Notes under the pieces: generated by a model | Seen by the model: only the letters and a program-made list of their open reading frames with translations | The model's database searches: none | What the model was told of the DNA's origin: nothing | Program-made: the position numbers and the translations under genes | In this document: positions 19,817-30,419 of the stretch, piece by piece | Numbering within the stretch: the stretch's first letter is position 1 | Layout: each line of letters opens with the position of its first letter | Source: Mycosarcoma maydis | Lineage: Eukaryota; Basidiomycota; Ustilaginomycetes; Ustilaginales | Direction of reading: 5' to 3' | DNA length: 64,000 nt | Assembly: GCF_000328475.2 (NCBI RefSeq) | Contig: NC_026499.1 | Location: 124,001 to 188,000 of the forward strand

Positions 19817-21244
19817 ATGGGAAAGAAGGACAAATCCACCAAGGCCGCTGCGCCCGCCGTCAACGCCAAGAAGGCTAGCAAGAAGGACAAGAAGGCGGCT
19901 CCTGCTGCCAACGTCGTCGAGCCCAAGGCCAACGGCGTCGACAAAAAGGCAAAGTACAACAACAAGAAGGGCAAGAAGGAAGCCACCAAGAAGGAGCCCA
20001 CTCCTGAGCCTGAGCCTGAGTCCGAGTCCGAGTCCGAGTCCGAGTCCAGCGACGATTCGAGCGACAGCGACAACGACAAGTCCAAGTCCAGCTCCGATTC
20101 GTCGTCCGACTCTGACTCGTCCGACTCGAGCGACGACGAGCAGGTCGAAACCAAGGCCGCCCCAGCTGCCAAAACCAACGGCAAGCCCGCCGCTGCTCCT
20201 GTTGCCGAGGCCAGCTCGTCTTCCGACTCTTCCGATGACTCGTCCGACTCTGATTCTTCATCCGAATCGGACTCGGATTCGGACTCGTCTGACTCTTCCG
20301 ATGACGACGAGGATGAGAAGCCCGCTGCCGCTGCCGACTCCAAGAAGCGCAAGGCCGAGGACGAGGCACCTTCCGCCAAGAAGGTCAAGACCGAAGACGG
20401 AACTGCCGCTGCCGCTGCCGCCGCCCCTGCCGAGCTTGCAGAGGGCGAGACCAACCAGATCTGGGTTGGGCAGCTCTCGTGGAACGTCGACAACGACTGG
20501 CTCAAGTCCGAGATGGAGGTGTTTGGCGAGGTCACCAGCGCTCGCGTCCAACTTGACCGCACTTCGGGCAAGAGCCGTGGCTTTGGCTACGTAGACTTTG
20601 CCACCGCCGCTGCTGCCAAGAAGGCGTTTGACGAGGGCCAGGGAAAGGAGGTGGATGGGCGTGCTATCCGCATCGACCTTTCCACTCCCAAGGGCGATGT
20701 TACTGAGAACCGCGCCAAAAAGTTCAACGACCAGCGATCGGCTCCCTCCAGCACGCTGTTTATTGGCAACCTCTCGTTTGACGTCAGCGAAGACGACGTC
20801 TGGAACGCCTTCTCGGAGCACGGTGAAGTTTCCGGTGTTCGTCTGCCCAAGGACCCCGACTCGGGTCGTCCCAAGGGTTTCGGTTACGTCGAGTTTGCCG
20901 CTCAGGAGAGCGCACAGGCTGCTATTGACGCCATGACTGGCCAGGAGCTCGCCGGCCGTCCTCTGCGTCTCGACTTCTCCACACCAAGGGACCGTGATGG
21001 CGGCGCCGGTGGGCGTGGCGGTGGACGCGGTGGCGGATTCGGTGGCGGACGTGGTGGCGGACGTGGCGGTGGATTCGGTGGCGGACGTGGTGGTGGACGC
21101 GGCGGCGGACGTGGTGGCCGCGGTGGTTCGGACGGCTCGTTCCGTGGCATGCCCCGCGGTGGTGGATGGGGTGCTCGAGGTGGCAGTGCACGAACTGGTG
21201 GCGCTGCTGATTTCTCGGGCAAAAAGATGACATTTGACGACTAA
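19817..21244 (+). CDS. Nucleolin-like protein (Nsr1/Gar2 homologue), two RRMs and RGG tail
   Basis: Single exon, 475 aa. The start at 19817 (MGKKDKSTKAAAP) follows a pyrimidine-rich leader; the upstream extension of the frame is not protein-like. Order: Lys/Ala-rich basic N-terminus (1-60); long acidic Ser/Asp/Glu tracts (about 65-180), probable CK2 sites; a bipartite basic stretch SKKRKAEDE...KKVK, a likely nuclear localisation signal; RRM1 from about residue 214 (IWVGQLSW as RNP2, KSRGFGYVDF as RNP1); RRM2 from about 312 (LFIGNLSF, RPKGFGYVEF); and a GGRGGG/GGFGGG arginine-glycine tail (about 393-460). This is the domain order of yeast Nsr1, fission yeast Gar2 and animal nucleolin, nucleolar proteins needed for pre-rRNA processing and 40S assembly. 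The RGG tail is probably arginine-methylated (family knowledge). Confidence 0.93.
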   Translation: MGKKDKSTKAAAPAVNAKKASKKDKKAAPAANVVEPKANGVDKKAKYNNKKGKKEATKKEPTPEPEPESESESESESSDDSSDSDNDKSKSSSDSSSDSDSSDSSDDEQVETKAAPAAKTNGKPAAAPVAEASSSSDSSDDSSDSDSSSESDSDSDSSDSSDDDEDEKPAAAADSKKRKAEDEAPSAKKVKTEDGTAAAAAAAPAELAEGETNQIWVGQLSWNVDNDWLKSEMEVFGEVTSARVQLDRTSGKSRGFGYVDFATAAAAKKAFDEGQGKEVDGRAIRIDLSTPKGDVTENRAKKFNDQRSAPSSTLFIGNLSFDVSEDDVWNAFSEHGEVSGVRLPKDPDSGRPKGFGYVEFAAQESAQAAIDAMTGQELAGRPLRLDFSTPRDRDGGAGGRGGGRGGGFGGGRGGGRGGGFGGGRGGGRGGGRGGRGGSDGSFRGMPRGGGWGARGGSARTGGAADFSGKKMTFDD

Positions 21245-21577
21245 TTCGGCTCTTGCACTTGACCATCACACCGTATTGTATGCCTGCAAGGATATTCGTC
21301 CGCCCTCGTTTTCTCGCTCTCGTAGACCAACCCTCTATCCAAAAGCGCCCCGCTCGTCCTCTCCCTGGATGTATCTCTAGCGCACATCATCCTTTGCTCA
21401 TTGCCGATCGTCTCGTGTCTTGTTTCAGTGTCTTGTCTCTGTTCTTGCATCTGTAGTCCATCACCGGCTCGTCTCGACGGCCAAACGTTTGTAAATCTTT
21501 TTCTGTCCGCCTTCGTCCGTGCCTTAGCGTCCTGTGCGAACGATGGGGGCCAGCCAAATCACGAACCACAGGATCTT

Positions 21578-21730
21578 GAATCGTGGATCGTGGATCGTGG
21601 ATCGTGGATCGTGGATCGTGGATCGTGGATCGTGGATCGTGGATCGTGAATCGTGAATCGTGATTCACGAAATATTTTTTCAAATCACGAATCACAAATC
21701 ACAAATCACAAATCACAAATCACGAATCGT
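21578..21730. repeat. Heptamer array with successive unit variants
   Basis: About nine copies of CGTGGAT (21580-21647) pass into CGTGAAT copies, then invert to TTCACGA. After a 15-bp spacer come several AATCACA copies, ending in AATCACGAATCGTGA. Variant units occur in homogeneous blocks, so they spread by local tandem duplication after point mutation. Confidence 0.9.
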
Positions 21731-22160
21731 GACGAGTCGTGAACGGTTCACGTTTTTTTGGATGTAGGCAGATAATGCGGCATAACATGGAGAAGAACGG
21801 GGAGCACGGAGTACGGAGCTCGGAGACACGAGAAAATCACGAATCGGCTCGTGCTTTGTGCTTCGTGCGTGGCTGAACGTGGGCGGGCGATTCGTGATTG
21901 TGAGTCGTGGGTGACGTAATCAAAAAAATCACGAATGCTGATGCCTTCAAGGTTGGTCCGGTGCGATGCAGTCGTTGGACCAGAACCGGATCACGGATGG
22001 AAGGGGCAAGTGTGTTGTATTGCCGGTCACGGCTGGATCATGTCGGTGTTGCAAGATTCGAGCGCGGAAAGATGGCACGGTGCGGACGGTATCTGTGACA
22101 AGCAAGTCGCTTTGCTGCTCTTGCCACCTCACACGACATCTTGACATTACACTCTCTCGC

Positions 22161-22206
22161 ATTCACGATTCGTGATTCGTGATTCGTGATTCGTGATTCG
22201 TGATTG
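22161..22206. repeat. (CGTGATT)n heptamer array
   Basis: ATTCACGATT followed by five to six perfect CGTGATT units. Confidence 0.9.
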
Positions 22207-22434
22207 CTTGCTGGCTCTTGATCGACTCGAACCGATTCAACTGCAGACCGGATCTGCATGACATTGCTCATTCCGCTGCCGGTGCTTGCCTCGAACGCGG
22301 TTCGTTCCATCCATCATCAGCGCCATTGCAAGCATCTGACGCGATTCGCATTCTGGCGCTGCTTGTCGTTTCTTGTCGCATCGTCGCCCATTGCATCTCG
22401 GCAACGCGTTGGTGCCCAAGCAGCGGTAGTCAAG

Positions 22435-23937
22435 ATGTCAGTCTCGCGTGCCAACCAGTCGGCGCCCAACTTTCCTTCGTTTTCCACAGTCAACTTCTAC
22501 GCTGGCAGCAAGCTGAATCGTCTCTCTTGGCTGCGCACTTCGACCGACTTTCTCAACTCGACCATCGCCTCTGCCGAGACGCGCTTCGTGGTTATGAAGG
22601 ACAACAATCCGCTCTGCCACGCTCGCGGCGACGCGTCTGGCGACAAGCACGGCCTACTAGCCACGCTCCCGTGGGAGCAGGTCAAGCCGTACATCCTCCG
22701 GAACGTCGAGGCGTCTGGAGGTGTGCAGACCGAAACCGACAACGTGCTCGTGTTTGGTGCACAGGCGTACGGACTGCAGAACAACACGACCGAGGGCAAA
22801 GACTTTGCTCGCGCCACCGACGGTGTAGGACCTAGCAGGTTGGCGCTGGTGTTTCTTGGGATTGACGAATCCAATCTGAGTGAGTCATCGTTGCCCGGTC
22901 AGATGGCCAAAGACGACAAAGGCGGCGCTGCGGCGCGCGCAGGCGTGCCTTACTTTGCCCTGTCGCTCACCTACCGACCAGCGTTCTTGGCTGCCGATGA
23001 GACGTCACCGATGCAAGCGCTGTTGGATGAGCTCGAGGCACAGCCGGACAAGTACGAGTTTATCGATCTGCGTGCTTCGTCGAGAGCTGCGACGTGGCCG
23101 GTCGAGGACGCGGCGATGGTGGCACAGGCCAAGAGCTTACTGGATTGGAACGAACGTCACCAGTACTGTCCCGGATGCTCGCGACAGCAGTACTCGCTGT
23201 GGGCAGGATACAAGCGTGGATGCAGTTCGTCGCTCGATCACGCTGTACCCGGGACCAACTTTGCTAAAGCGTTGCTTTCGAATGCCCAACATGCGTGTTT
23301 CGCGCAGGACGGAAAGGGGATATGTCCATCGACGCAGGTACTGTCGAACTTCCACTATCCTCGCACTGACCCGGTGATTATCATGGCTATCATCTCGCCC
23401 GATGGCGAAAAGGTGCTGCTGGGCCGTCAGAAGAAATGGCCCGATGGCTTCTACTCGTGCCTTGCAGGGTTCTGCGAACCGGGCGAGTCGTTCGAAGAAG
23501 CAGTGCGACGCGAAGTGCTCGAAGAATCCGGGATTCACGTCGGTCAGGTCATCTACCACTCTTCGCAACCGTGGCCGTATCCCACGAATCTCATGGCTGG
23601 CTTCTACGGTATCGCAAACACCGACGATCAAGATGCTATCCGACTGGACCTCGACAACGAACTTCAAGATGCTCGCTTCTACACGCGCCAGCAAATCCTC
23701 GATGTGATCAACAGCAACAGTCAATCTCACTTGACTCGAGCCGAATTGCAAAAGTTGGATCAACAACATACCGCTCCATCAGACGAGAGTGGTGAGCAGA
23801 GCGGTAAGCAGAGCAACAAGCTCGCGATCAGGTTGCCGCCTAGCACCGCCATCGCCAGGGTGTTGATCGAAGCTTGGGCCAGACGTGAGGCTGTGCTGCC
23901 TGATCATATGGACAACTTTCAAAAGACACGCATGTAG
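22435..23937 (+). CDS. NADH pyrophosphatase, NudC/Npy1-type Nudix hydrolase
   Basis: Single exon, 500 aa from the ATG at 22435 (MSVSRANQSAP). An in-frame ATG at 22258 would add 59 residues (SIHHQRHCKHLTRFAFWRCL), which could be an organelle-targeting form. Order: N-terminal NUDIX-like domain; a zinc-ribbon region starting at QYCPGCSRQQYSLW with later Cys pairs; FHYPRTDPVIIMAI; a complete Nudix box GX5EX7REUXEEXGU beginning GFCEPGESFEEA; then SQPWPYPTNLM, the SQPWPF-type signature that marks NADH diphosphatases. It hydrolyses NADH (and deNAD-type caps in some members) to NMNH and AMP. Yeast Npy1 is peroxisomal, but no PTS1 tripeptide is present here (ends KTRM). A 30-residue insertion separates the zinc cysteines compared with Npy1. 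Converges with EMG1. Confidence 0.9.
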   Translation: MSVSRANQSAPNFPSFSTVNFYAGSKLNRLSWLRTSTDFLNSTIASAETRFVVMKDNNPLCHARGDASGDKHGLLATLPWEQVKPYILRNVEASGGVQTETDNVLVFGAQAYGLQNNTTEGKDFARATDGVGPSRLALVFLGIDESNLSESSLPGQMAKDDKGGAAARAGVPYFALSLTYRPAFLAADETSPMQALLDELEAQPDKYEFIDLRASSRAATWPVEDAAMVAQAKSLLDWNERHQYCPGCSRQQYSLWAGYKRGCSSSLDHAVPGTNFAKALLSNAQHACFAQDGKGICPSTQVLSNFHYPRTDPVIIMAIISPDGEKVLLGRQKKWPDGFYSCLAGFCEPGESFEEAVRREVLEESGIHVGQVIYHSSQPWPYPTNLMAGFYGIANTDDQDAIRLDLDNELQDARFYTRQQILDVINSNSQSHLTRAELQKLDQQHTAPSDESGEQSGKQSNKLAIRLPPSTAIARVLIEAWARREAVLPDHMDNFQKTRM

Positions 23938-24191
23938 TTGCTCGACCGCCTTTGACGACGTAGCCAACCGCAAAGTGCATAGATCCGCATTTCCGCGCGT
24001 GCCAGAGTGTTGCACCGCCGACAACGAATGGCTCGACTCGTCAGACGCAAGCAAACGTATGCACAAGCCAAGAGATGCTCGGTGTTGAAACAAGTAAACG
24101 TAGAACTGCGATTCTTGATTGTAGTTGATCACGAATGATGGATGCACTTTTAAAAAAAAACCCCTTTTTATTTTTACTTTACGGCTTGCAC

Positions 24192-25361
24192 TCACACCAC
24201 GCCCCAGAAATCCTCCAATGCACAGCAAAACTTTCCACACGCCACACTGGCGCTTAAGGAGTACTCGGAGATACTGATCTTCTCGTCGACTACGCCATCG
24301 GCAAAGTTGTCCTTACCATGAGCCATGGCGCCTACGAAGACGGCGATGCTGTGGTTTTCCGGAATCGTCGGTAGGTAGTTGGCCAATCTTTGGACGGGTG
24401 AATCGAATGAGAGGGTGATCTTGTGCGTGTTGGCAGGAAAGTGATCCGTGACCGGGTTCTTGATGACGCGAAGCAGCTTTTCCGAGCCGCCCATGGAACG
24501 GATGCTGAGTTTGTGCAGCAGCTGAACCATCAGGCCGGAAAAGCGCTTAAACGTCCTTGGAATCCTAACGTGCGGGTTGACCTCGATCAAGACGCCCTTG
24601 GCGGTGTGGATGTAGACTTGAAGCAACCCCGCCTTGTTGAGCGGAGAGTCGAGCAGCGTCAAGAGGCACTGGTGAGTGATGTCAGGACGAGCTTCGGCGA
24701 TGTCGCGGCCCATCTTTGCGAGTACGCGTTGGTGATCATCGCAGTTGAGCAAAGCGTACTTGTCCCCGCCATCTTTGTTCCTGCCACCGGAGCCGGATGA
24801 GCTGCGCGAAGCGGAACCAGTGGAAACTTTGTACGTCTCGAGACACGCCTGTTCGAGGACAACAATCAGTCGAGGCGTGTTCTCCTTTTCCACGGCTGTC
24901 TTGGGGACCTTGGGAATCTGGGGTACGAGCGAAGAGTCGACACGCGAGCGTTTGGCCGTGTTGGCCTTGGCAGCCGCCGCTGCTGACGAAGAGGAGGACG
25001 AAGAAGCGACGCCGTTCGAGGTGGACGAAGGCATCGTAGTGACGGGTTTGGGTGGAAGAGCGTGACGCATCGGCGGCTTGGAAGACGAGGAAGAAGAGAT
25101 CGAGTTGGAGTGGGACGATGCGATCGAGGCAGTGTCGCTGGACTGCAGACGAGCTTGAATGGAATCAATCGCCGAGGTGGCGGTGTGGGTGGCAGTAGTG
25201 CTGCGAGTGACATGGTCGTCTGCTGTGGAGAGAGACGAGGGGGACGTAGCACGAGGCGAATGTGGAAGGGGTGCGATAGGTCGATACGTGGTAGCGGGGG
25301 CTGAGTGCGTCGTCATTCGGTCATCTTCTGAATCCGAGGCTGCGGATGAAGCTGAAGACAT
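24192..25361 (-). CDS. EMG1: Ribosomal RNA small subunit methyltransferase Emg1/Nep1
   Basis: Single exon, 389 aa from the ATG at 25361 ([14 protein letters not shown]); the frame extends upstream only to a non-ATG codon. Residues 1-150 are Ser/Thr/Ala/Pro-rich and absent from the 252-aa yeast protein. The SPOUT methyltransferase domain follows: [17 protein letters not shown], the [20 protein letters not shown] segment, [41 protein letters not shown], and at the C-terminus [15 protein letters not shown] and [20 protein letters not shown], the SAM-binding knot. It methylates N1 of the hypermodified pseudouridine of 18S rRNA and has a structural role in 40S biogenesis in the nucleolus. A Gly/Ser insertion ([13 protein letters not shown]) breaks the domain near its start. 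It lies divergent to the MBF factor. Confidence 0.95.
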   Translation of the reverse strand: MSSASSAASDSEDDRMTTHSAPATTYRPIAPLPHSPRATSPSSLSTADDHVTRSTTATHTATSAIDSIQARLQSSDTASIASSHSNSISSSSSSKPPMRHALPPKPVTTMPSSTSNGVASSSSSSSAAAAAKANTAKRSRVDSSLVPQIPKVPKTAVEKENTPRLIVVLEQACLETYKVSTGSASRSSSGSGGRNKDGGDKYALLNCDDHQRVLAKMGRDIAEARPDITHQCLLTLLDSPLNKAGLLQVYIHTAKGVLIEVNPHVRIPRTFKRFSGLMVQLLHKLSIRSMGGSEKLLRVIKNPVTDHFPANTHKITLSFDSPVQRLANYLPTIPENHSIAVFVGAMAHGKDNFADGVVDEKISISEYSLSASVACGKFCCALEDFWGVV

Positions 25362-26554
25362 GGTTTGACACTGTGGCTCCACCTACAGAACAGCTTGAAC
25401 GCTGAACTGTACCGGAGGATAGGGTCGGGATGGAGCTTGGCTGCAGCAACAGGCTGGCTGGATTTCGGCTACGTGGAACCTCGAATCTGAGCAGAGCCAA
25501 CGTTGAGAGGTGAGGCTTTCAAGTGGGTCTTGGTGTACGAGAACGAGCAAGGTCAGCGCAACGAGATGAAAGCCACCTATTCTTCAGATTCACGATTGGG
25601 CTCTGAAAAGTGCCGTCCGTGTATCATCCATCCATCAATCGTGAATCACAAATCTATCTGTGATTAACTTAGTGATTATCCCCAGTACATCAGTCACGAG
25701 AGTCGCGAGCCCTTACTCGTGAATCACGGATCAACAACGTCCGCCGTCAACCCTGAAAGTTGTGAGCCCTACATTTTCTCTTGTCCAACGAAGAAAAATA
25801 GCAGAGAAGATGGAAAAAAAAGTCAAGAAAAAATGGCGGAGCAAAAAGTCGTTATCCGCCGAGCTGAAGAAGAATTTGACTCGTGACTACTTTCGTCCTG
25901 TGTTACCGGCCGAATACAAAGTCTACCGTGTCGTGAAAGGTCCAAACACGAAAGTCGTGAGTCAGTGATAATTGTTCAGCTTTTGGGTTCGAAACAAGAT
26001 CAACACTCACGACTCGGCCGCTAACTAAGCAAGTCGTGGGTCAGTCGCGTCACGAAAATCCGCCAATGTCGCATTTAACACCACCGACAAGCGCTCCGTC
26101 GTGTGCGTGCTCACGCTCGAAACTCGTCACGCTTCCAGCTGAGATCCAAGCCACAGGCAACCCAACCGGCCACAGGCAAGAGAAAGAGAGGGCGAGAGAG
26201 AAAGAGAAAAGAGACAGTCAGTCACACTCGCGACTCGAATCCAACACATTCGTGATCCGTGATTCGTGGTGATTGATTCATGATTCGTGATTCAATCGTG
26301 TGATTCAATCGTGTGATTCAATCGTGATTCAATCGTGATTCAATCGTGTGCTCCAGGGTCTGCTGCTAACTAGTAGCCTGTTCACCTGCACCATCATCAC
26401 CCCTCTGGTTTTCGACATTGATCGACACATCTTGCTCCCTTTTGGCCCCAACATTGTCGTTCAACTGTTACCGGTGCATCGACGGGTCCAAGACAGCCAA
26501 CCCCAACCTGCCTCTTCTGTCATACACTCTGTACTCAAAGTCCAACACGGCATC
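25362..26554. other. Intergenic between divergent EMG1 and MBF factor
   Basis: Shared upstream region of two divergent genes. Contains heptamers near 25630 and a mixed array at about 26246-26350 in which GATTCAATCGTG units alternate with GATTCGTG units. A 68-codon Lys-rich open frame at 25762-25968 begins with a non-ATG and is not supported. Confidence 0.6.
26246..26350. repeat. GATTCAATCGTG / GATTCGTG repeat array
   Basis: Five units of GATTCAATCGTG, some with an extra TG, follow GTGATTCGTGGTGATTGATTCATGATTCGTG. It is a longer, 12-14-bp derivative of the heptamer. Confidence 0.85.
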
Positions 26555-28739
26555 ATGAGTGGTGACAAAACCATCTTCAAGGTAAGCATCGCCCCCTTTT
26601 CTCATCGTCCTGCTGCGGTCAAGCTGACTGTCTTTGCCTATTCGCTCTCCACTTCACCAGGCTACCTACTCGGGCGTACCCGTGTACGAATGCATCATCA
26701 ACAATGTGGCCGTCATGAGGAGACGATCCGACGACTGGCTCAATGCCACTCAGATCCTCAAAGTCGTCGGTCTCGACAAGCCCCAGCGTACGCGTGTCCT
26801 CGAGCGAGAGATCCAGAAGGGCATTCACGAAAAAGTACAGGGCGGCTACGGAAAGTACCAAGGAACCTGGATTCCACTTGACGTTGCCATCGAACTCGCA
26901 GAACGCTACAACATCCAAGGCTTGCTTCAGCCGATCACCTCGTACGTCCCTTCCGCTGCCGACTCGCCACCTCCTGCTCCCAAGCACACCATCTCCACCT
27001 CGAACCGCTCCAAAAAAATCATCCCTGCCGACCCAGGCGCTCTCGGCCGTTCCCGACGCGCGACCAGCATCGAGACCGAATCCGAAGTCATCGGCGCTGC
27101 CCCAAACAATGTTTCCGAGGGCAGCATGAGCCCTTCCCCCAGCGACATTAGCAGCTCCTCCCGCACTCCCAGCCCCTTGCCCGCCGATCGTGCCCATCCT
27201 CTGCACGCTAACCACGCCCTCGCTGGCTACAACGGCCGCGACGCCAACAACCACGCCAGATATGCCGACATCATCCTCGACTACTTTGTCACCGAAAACA
27301 CCACTGTCCCCTCGCTCCTTATCAACCCGCCCCCCGATTTCAACCCGGACATGAGCATCGACGACGACGAACACACTGCACTTCACTGGGCCTGCGCTAT
27401 GGGCCGCATCCGCGTCGTCAAACTTCTCCTCTCAGCCGGTGCAGACATCTTTCGCGTCAATTCCAACCAGCAGACCGCCCTCATGCGCGCCACCATGTTC
27501 TCCAACAACTACGACCTGCGCAAGTTTCCCGAACTCTTTGAGCTCCTTCACCGATCCATCCTCAACATTGACAGGAACGACCGCACTGTCTTTCATCACG
27601 TCGTCGATCTTGCCCTTAGCAGAGGCAAACCACATGCTGCTCGTTACTACATGGAGACCATGATCAACCGCCTCGCCGATTACGGAGATCAGTTGGCCGA
27701 CATTCTCAACTTCCAGGATGACGAGGGTGAGACTCCGCTCACCATGGCTGCACGTGCTCGATCCAAGAGGCTCGTCAGGCTCTTACTCGAGCATGGCGCC
27801 GATCCCAAGATCCGCAACAAAGAGGGAAAGAATGCCGAGGACTACATCATCGAAGACGAACGCTTCCGATCCTCGCCCTCGCGCACCGGCCCCGCCGGTA
27901 TCGAACTCGGCGCCGACGGCTTGCCCGTCCTCCCCACTTCCTCGCTTCACACTTCCGAAGCCGGTCAACGCACAGCCGGTCGCGCAGTGACACTCATGAG
28001 CAACCTCTTGCACAGCTTGGCTGACAGCTACGACAGCGAAATCAACACGGCCGAGAAGAAGCTCACCCAGGCGCACGGCTTGCTTAAGCAGATTCAGACC
28101 GAGATCGAAGACAGCGCCAAGGTCGCCGAGGCGCTTCATCACGAGGCGCAAGGTGTCGACGAGGAGCGCAAGCGCGTCGACTCGTTGCAGCTCGCTCTCA
28201 AGCACGCCATCAACAAGCGTGCACGAGACGATCTCGAACGTCGTTGGTCCGAAGGCAAGCAAGCCATCAAGCGCGCAAGACTTCAAGCCGGTCTCGAGCC
28301 CGGAGCCCTTTCGACCAGCAATGCAACCAACGCTCCTGCGACCGGCGACCAGAAGAGCAAAGACGATGCGAAAAGTTTGATCGAAGCTCTGCCCGCGGGA
28401 ACCAACGTCAAGACCGCCATCGCCGAACTTAGGAAGCAACTGAGTCAAGTGCAGGCCAACAAGACCGAGTTGGTGGACAAATTCGTGGCACGTGCAAGGG
28501 AGCAAGGCACGGGCAGGACGATGGCTGCGTACAGGAGGCTCATTGCTGCCGGATGCGGAGGTATTGCACCGGACGAGGTGGATGCTGTGGTGGGTGTGCT
28601 GTGCGAGCTGTTGCAGGAGAGTCATACGGGCGCTCGAGCAGGTGCCGGCGGTGAGCGCGATGATAGGGCCAGAGACGTTGCAATGATGCTCAAAGGTGCT
28701 GGTGCTGCTGCGCTCGCGGCTAACGCTGGTGCGCCGTGA
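26555..28739 (+). CDS. MBP1: MBF-type transcription factor (KilA-N/APSES DNA-binding domain plus ankyrin repeats), Mbp1-like
   Basis: Two exons: 26555-26581 (MSGDKTIFK) and 26661-28739; intron 26582-26660 (79 nt, GTAAGC donor, GCTGAC branch, CACCAG acceptor, phase 0). Product 701 aa. The KilA-N/APSES domain is at about residues 8-105 (YSGVPVYECIINNVAVMRRR, SDDWLNATQILKVVG, GTWIPLDVAIELAE). Ankyrin repeats run about 240-400 (HTALHWACAMGRIRVVKLLL, LINRLADYGDQ region, ETPLTMAARARSKRLVRLLL). The C-terminal third is helical, with heptad-like stretches for Swi6-type partner binding (EINTAEKKLTQAHGLLKQIQ). Such factors bind MCB (ACGCGT) sites and drive G1/S transcription of DNA replication genes. 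A Ser/Pro-rich linker with SPSPSD and SRTPSP may be CDK-regulated (inference). Confidence 0.95.
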
Positions 28740-29192
28740 TCCGTAGCTTTCCCTGTCTATAGTCGTTGCATTGTCATGAACCGTCAGTTAGCCGTTACCC
28801 GTTACCCGTGCTGTCGCCTTCTGTTTTATTCTCTGCCCTGTCGTACCAATATGATATCTGGACTATGGATGCAAAGTGATAGTGTCGCTGCTGTGCTGGC
28901 TCGATCCAACGCCGTGCTTCGCATTTCGCCATGCCCGAAATGTGCCAGAATGTCCAAACTACAAGCACATCTCTACGAGGCGAGCGCCGCGAGATTATGC
29001 GGGTACAAGGTCACGTGATGCTACTGGCGCAACTCAGACTGCGAATATTTCTTCAATCACGAATGTTAGCAAACCCTGAACGACGGTCAGCTTTCGAGAT
29101 TTTCCCAGTTCTTCTCGACACCGTCTCTCCTTCTCTTTTACCTGATCCTATCTGGACTTTTACCTCGACATACGCATATTTGCAGCGGTAAG
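28740..29192. other. Intergenic between MBF factor and mS34-like gene
   Basis: No gene seen; a single AATCACGAATG heptamer-like site at about 29055. Confidence 0.55.
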
Positions 29193-29785
29193 ATGCTCCG
29201 TCGAACACTAGCTCTATTCTCCGAGGCGGCGCGCTCGTCGTCATCGTCCTCGGCCTCGGCCGCTGCCTCATCTTCTGCCAGCATCTTGACCTCGCACCTG
29301 TCCAAAGCGCATCTTCCACCGTCGCTTGCGCGCAGCGCCAAACCGCACAAGAACCTCTACCAGATGCTCTCAACTCTACCCAAAGATGGCGTCGGAGCAA
29401 GAGTGCGACAGCGTCGATGGGCAGCCAAAGGGCTCGATGTGAGCCACGACGTGGATCTCAAAGCTCACTTGGCCAAATTGCATCACACTGGCGCAACAAA
29501 GACGAACAAGGACGAGGGTCATCTTTGCTATTGGGAAATCACCAAAGTTCGGCTGAAGGATGGAGGAAATCACGGAAAGGCCTGGGGAAGGTTCGTTTGG
29601 AGAGGTAAGTAATCATGCGACCAGAGAGAAATGCAGGCGTAGTCAAGCAAGGGCAAGCGCAGGCAAAACTGACCAAAGTTTGTTTGTCTATGGTCGTGGC
29701 TCATCCAGGCAAACCCATCACAAAAGCCGAGTCGGGAGAACGCATCCCTGGCGCTCTCAAGTACTGCTGGGACTTAGCACACTGA
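29193..29785 (+). CDS. Mitochondrial ribosomal protein mS34-like (MRP-S34 family)
   Basis: Two exons: 29193-29604 and 29709-29785; intron 29605-29708 (104 nt, GTAAGT donor, TCATCCAG acceptor, phase 1). Product 162 aa. The N-terminus (MLRRTLALF, then Ser/Ala-rich and basic, no acidic residue after the first few) is a good mitochondrial presequence. The body resembles animal MRPS34: an NLYQMLSTLP segment, a GARVRQRRWAAKG stretch, then LCYWEITKVRLKDGGNHGKA followed by WGRFVWRGK, matching the CYWRLTRV...HGKAWG...FKGK core of the human protein. Exon 2 encodes GKPITKAESGERIPGALKYC and a short tail, so the intron falls inside the conserved core and the spliced frame continues the homology. Role: small mitoribosomal subunit. 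The family assignment comes from motif memory, not a search. Confidence 0.75.
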
Positions 29786-30419
29786 ACAGTCTCCCACTGC
29801 TCAACGAAGAACCCTTTCTGTTCGCCCAAATGTACTATAGACCTGCCTGCTCCTCCCTTCCCTGCTTGCAGTAGGAGCATTCCTATCCGCTCGCAAAACG
29901 AGCTTGTGCCTCTCCATTGAATTGATCGCTTCTGTCGTAATCATTCTCAAACAAGACACGCCGGTATCGAAACAACGCAGATCACCACGGTAGCCTTCTG
30001 GACTATCAATCAGTGAGTCACGAATGACGAGGAGTCGATTGCCGTAAAGGAATCGAACGAGGCACGAGGCTTTCGTTGTGCTCCACGCTCCGTGCTCAAA
30101 TCGTGAATCACGAATAAGTTATACAGATTCGTGATTGTGATGCCCCACCGCTTTAACAATGCTCGACTTCTGACTCGTGACTGAATCGTGAATCACGAAT
30201 CGTGAATGGGCAGCGCCTCCACACCCAAAAGTCACGAAATTTGTACGCGTGACACGCCAAGAATCACGAATCTCAATCAGACCTGCACGAGACAGAGGTG
30301 AGAGGCAAAGCCTTTTGAAACCTCAACGCTTAGCCAACACAACCATCGTCTGTTTCAAAGCATTGCGCAGGGAGCTTCCTGGCCACCTCTATCGATACTG
30401 TGCGTCGTCGAACAGCAGC
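29786..30419. other. Intergenic between mS34-like gene and PIP-box protein gene
   Basis: Contains heptamer repeats at about 30095-30125 and 30180-30210. The downstream reading frame is open from 30249, but no ATG before 30420 has support. Confidence 0.55.

Larger units (their letters stand above)
21245..22434. other. Intergenic with large heptamer blocks
   Basis: Holds two of the strongest repeat arrays of the window (21578-21730 and 22161-22206). The frame of the following NADH pyrophosphatase is open from an ATG at 22258, so part of 22258-22434 may be coding. Otherwise no gene. Confidence 0.6.

Noticed and set aside
21401..21649. 82-codon frame with repeating SWIVDRG peptide
   Set aside because: It is simply the translation of the CGTGGAT array (7-bp unit read in three frames).
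25762..25968. Lys-rich 68-codon frame upstream of the MBF gene
   Set aside because: Starts at a non-ATG, A-rich stretch gives the lysines, no recognisable family.
30040..30075. tRNA-like string GGAATCGAAC on the plus strand
   Set aside because: No acceptor, D or anticodon arm can be folded around it.
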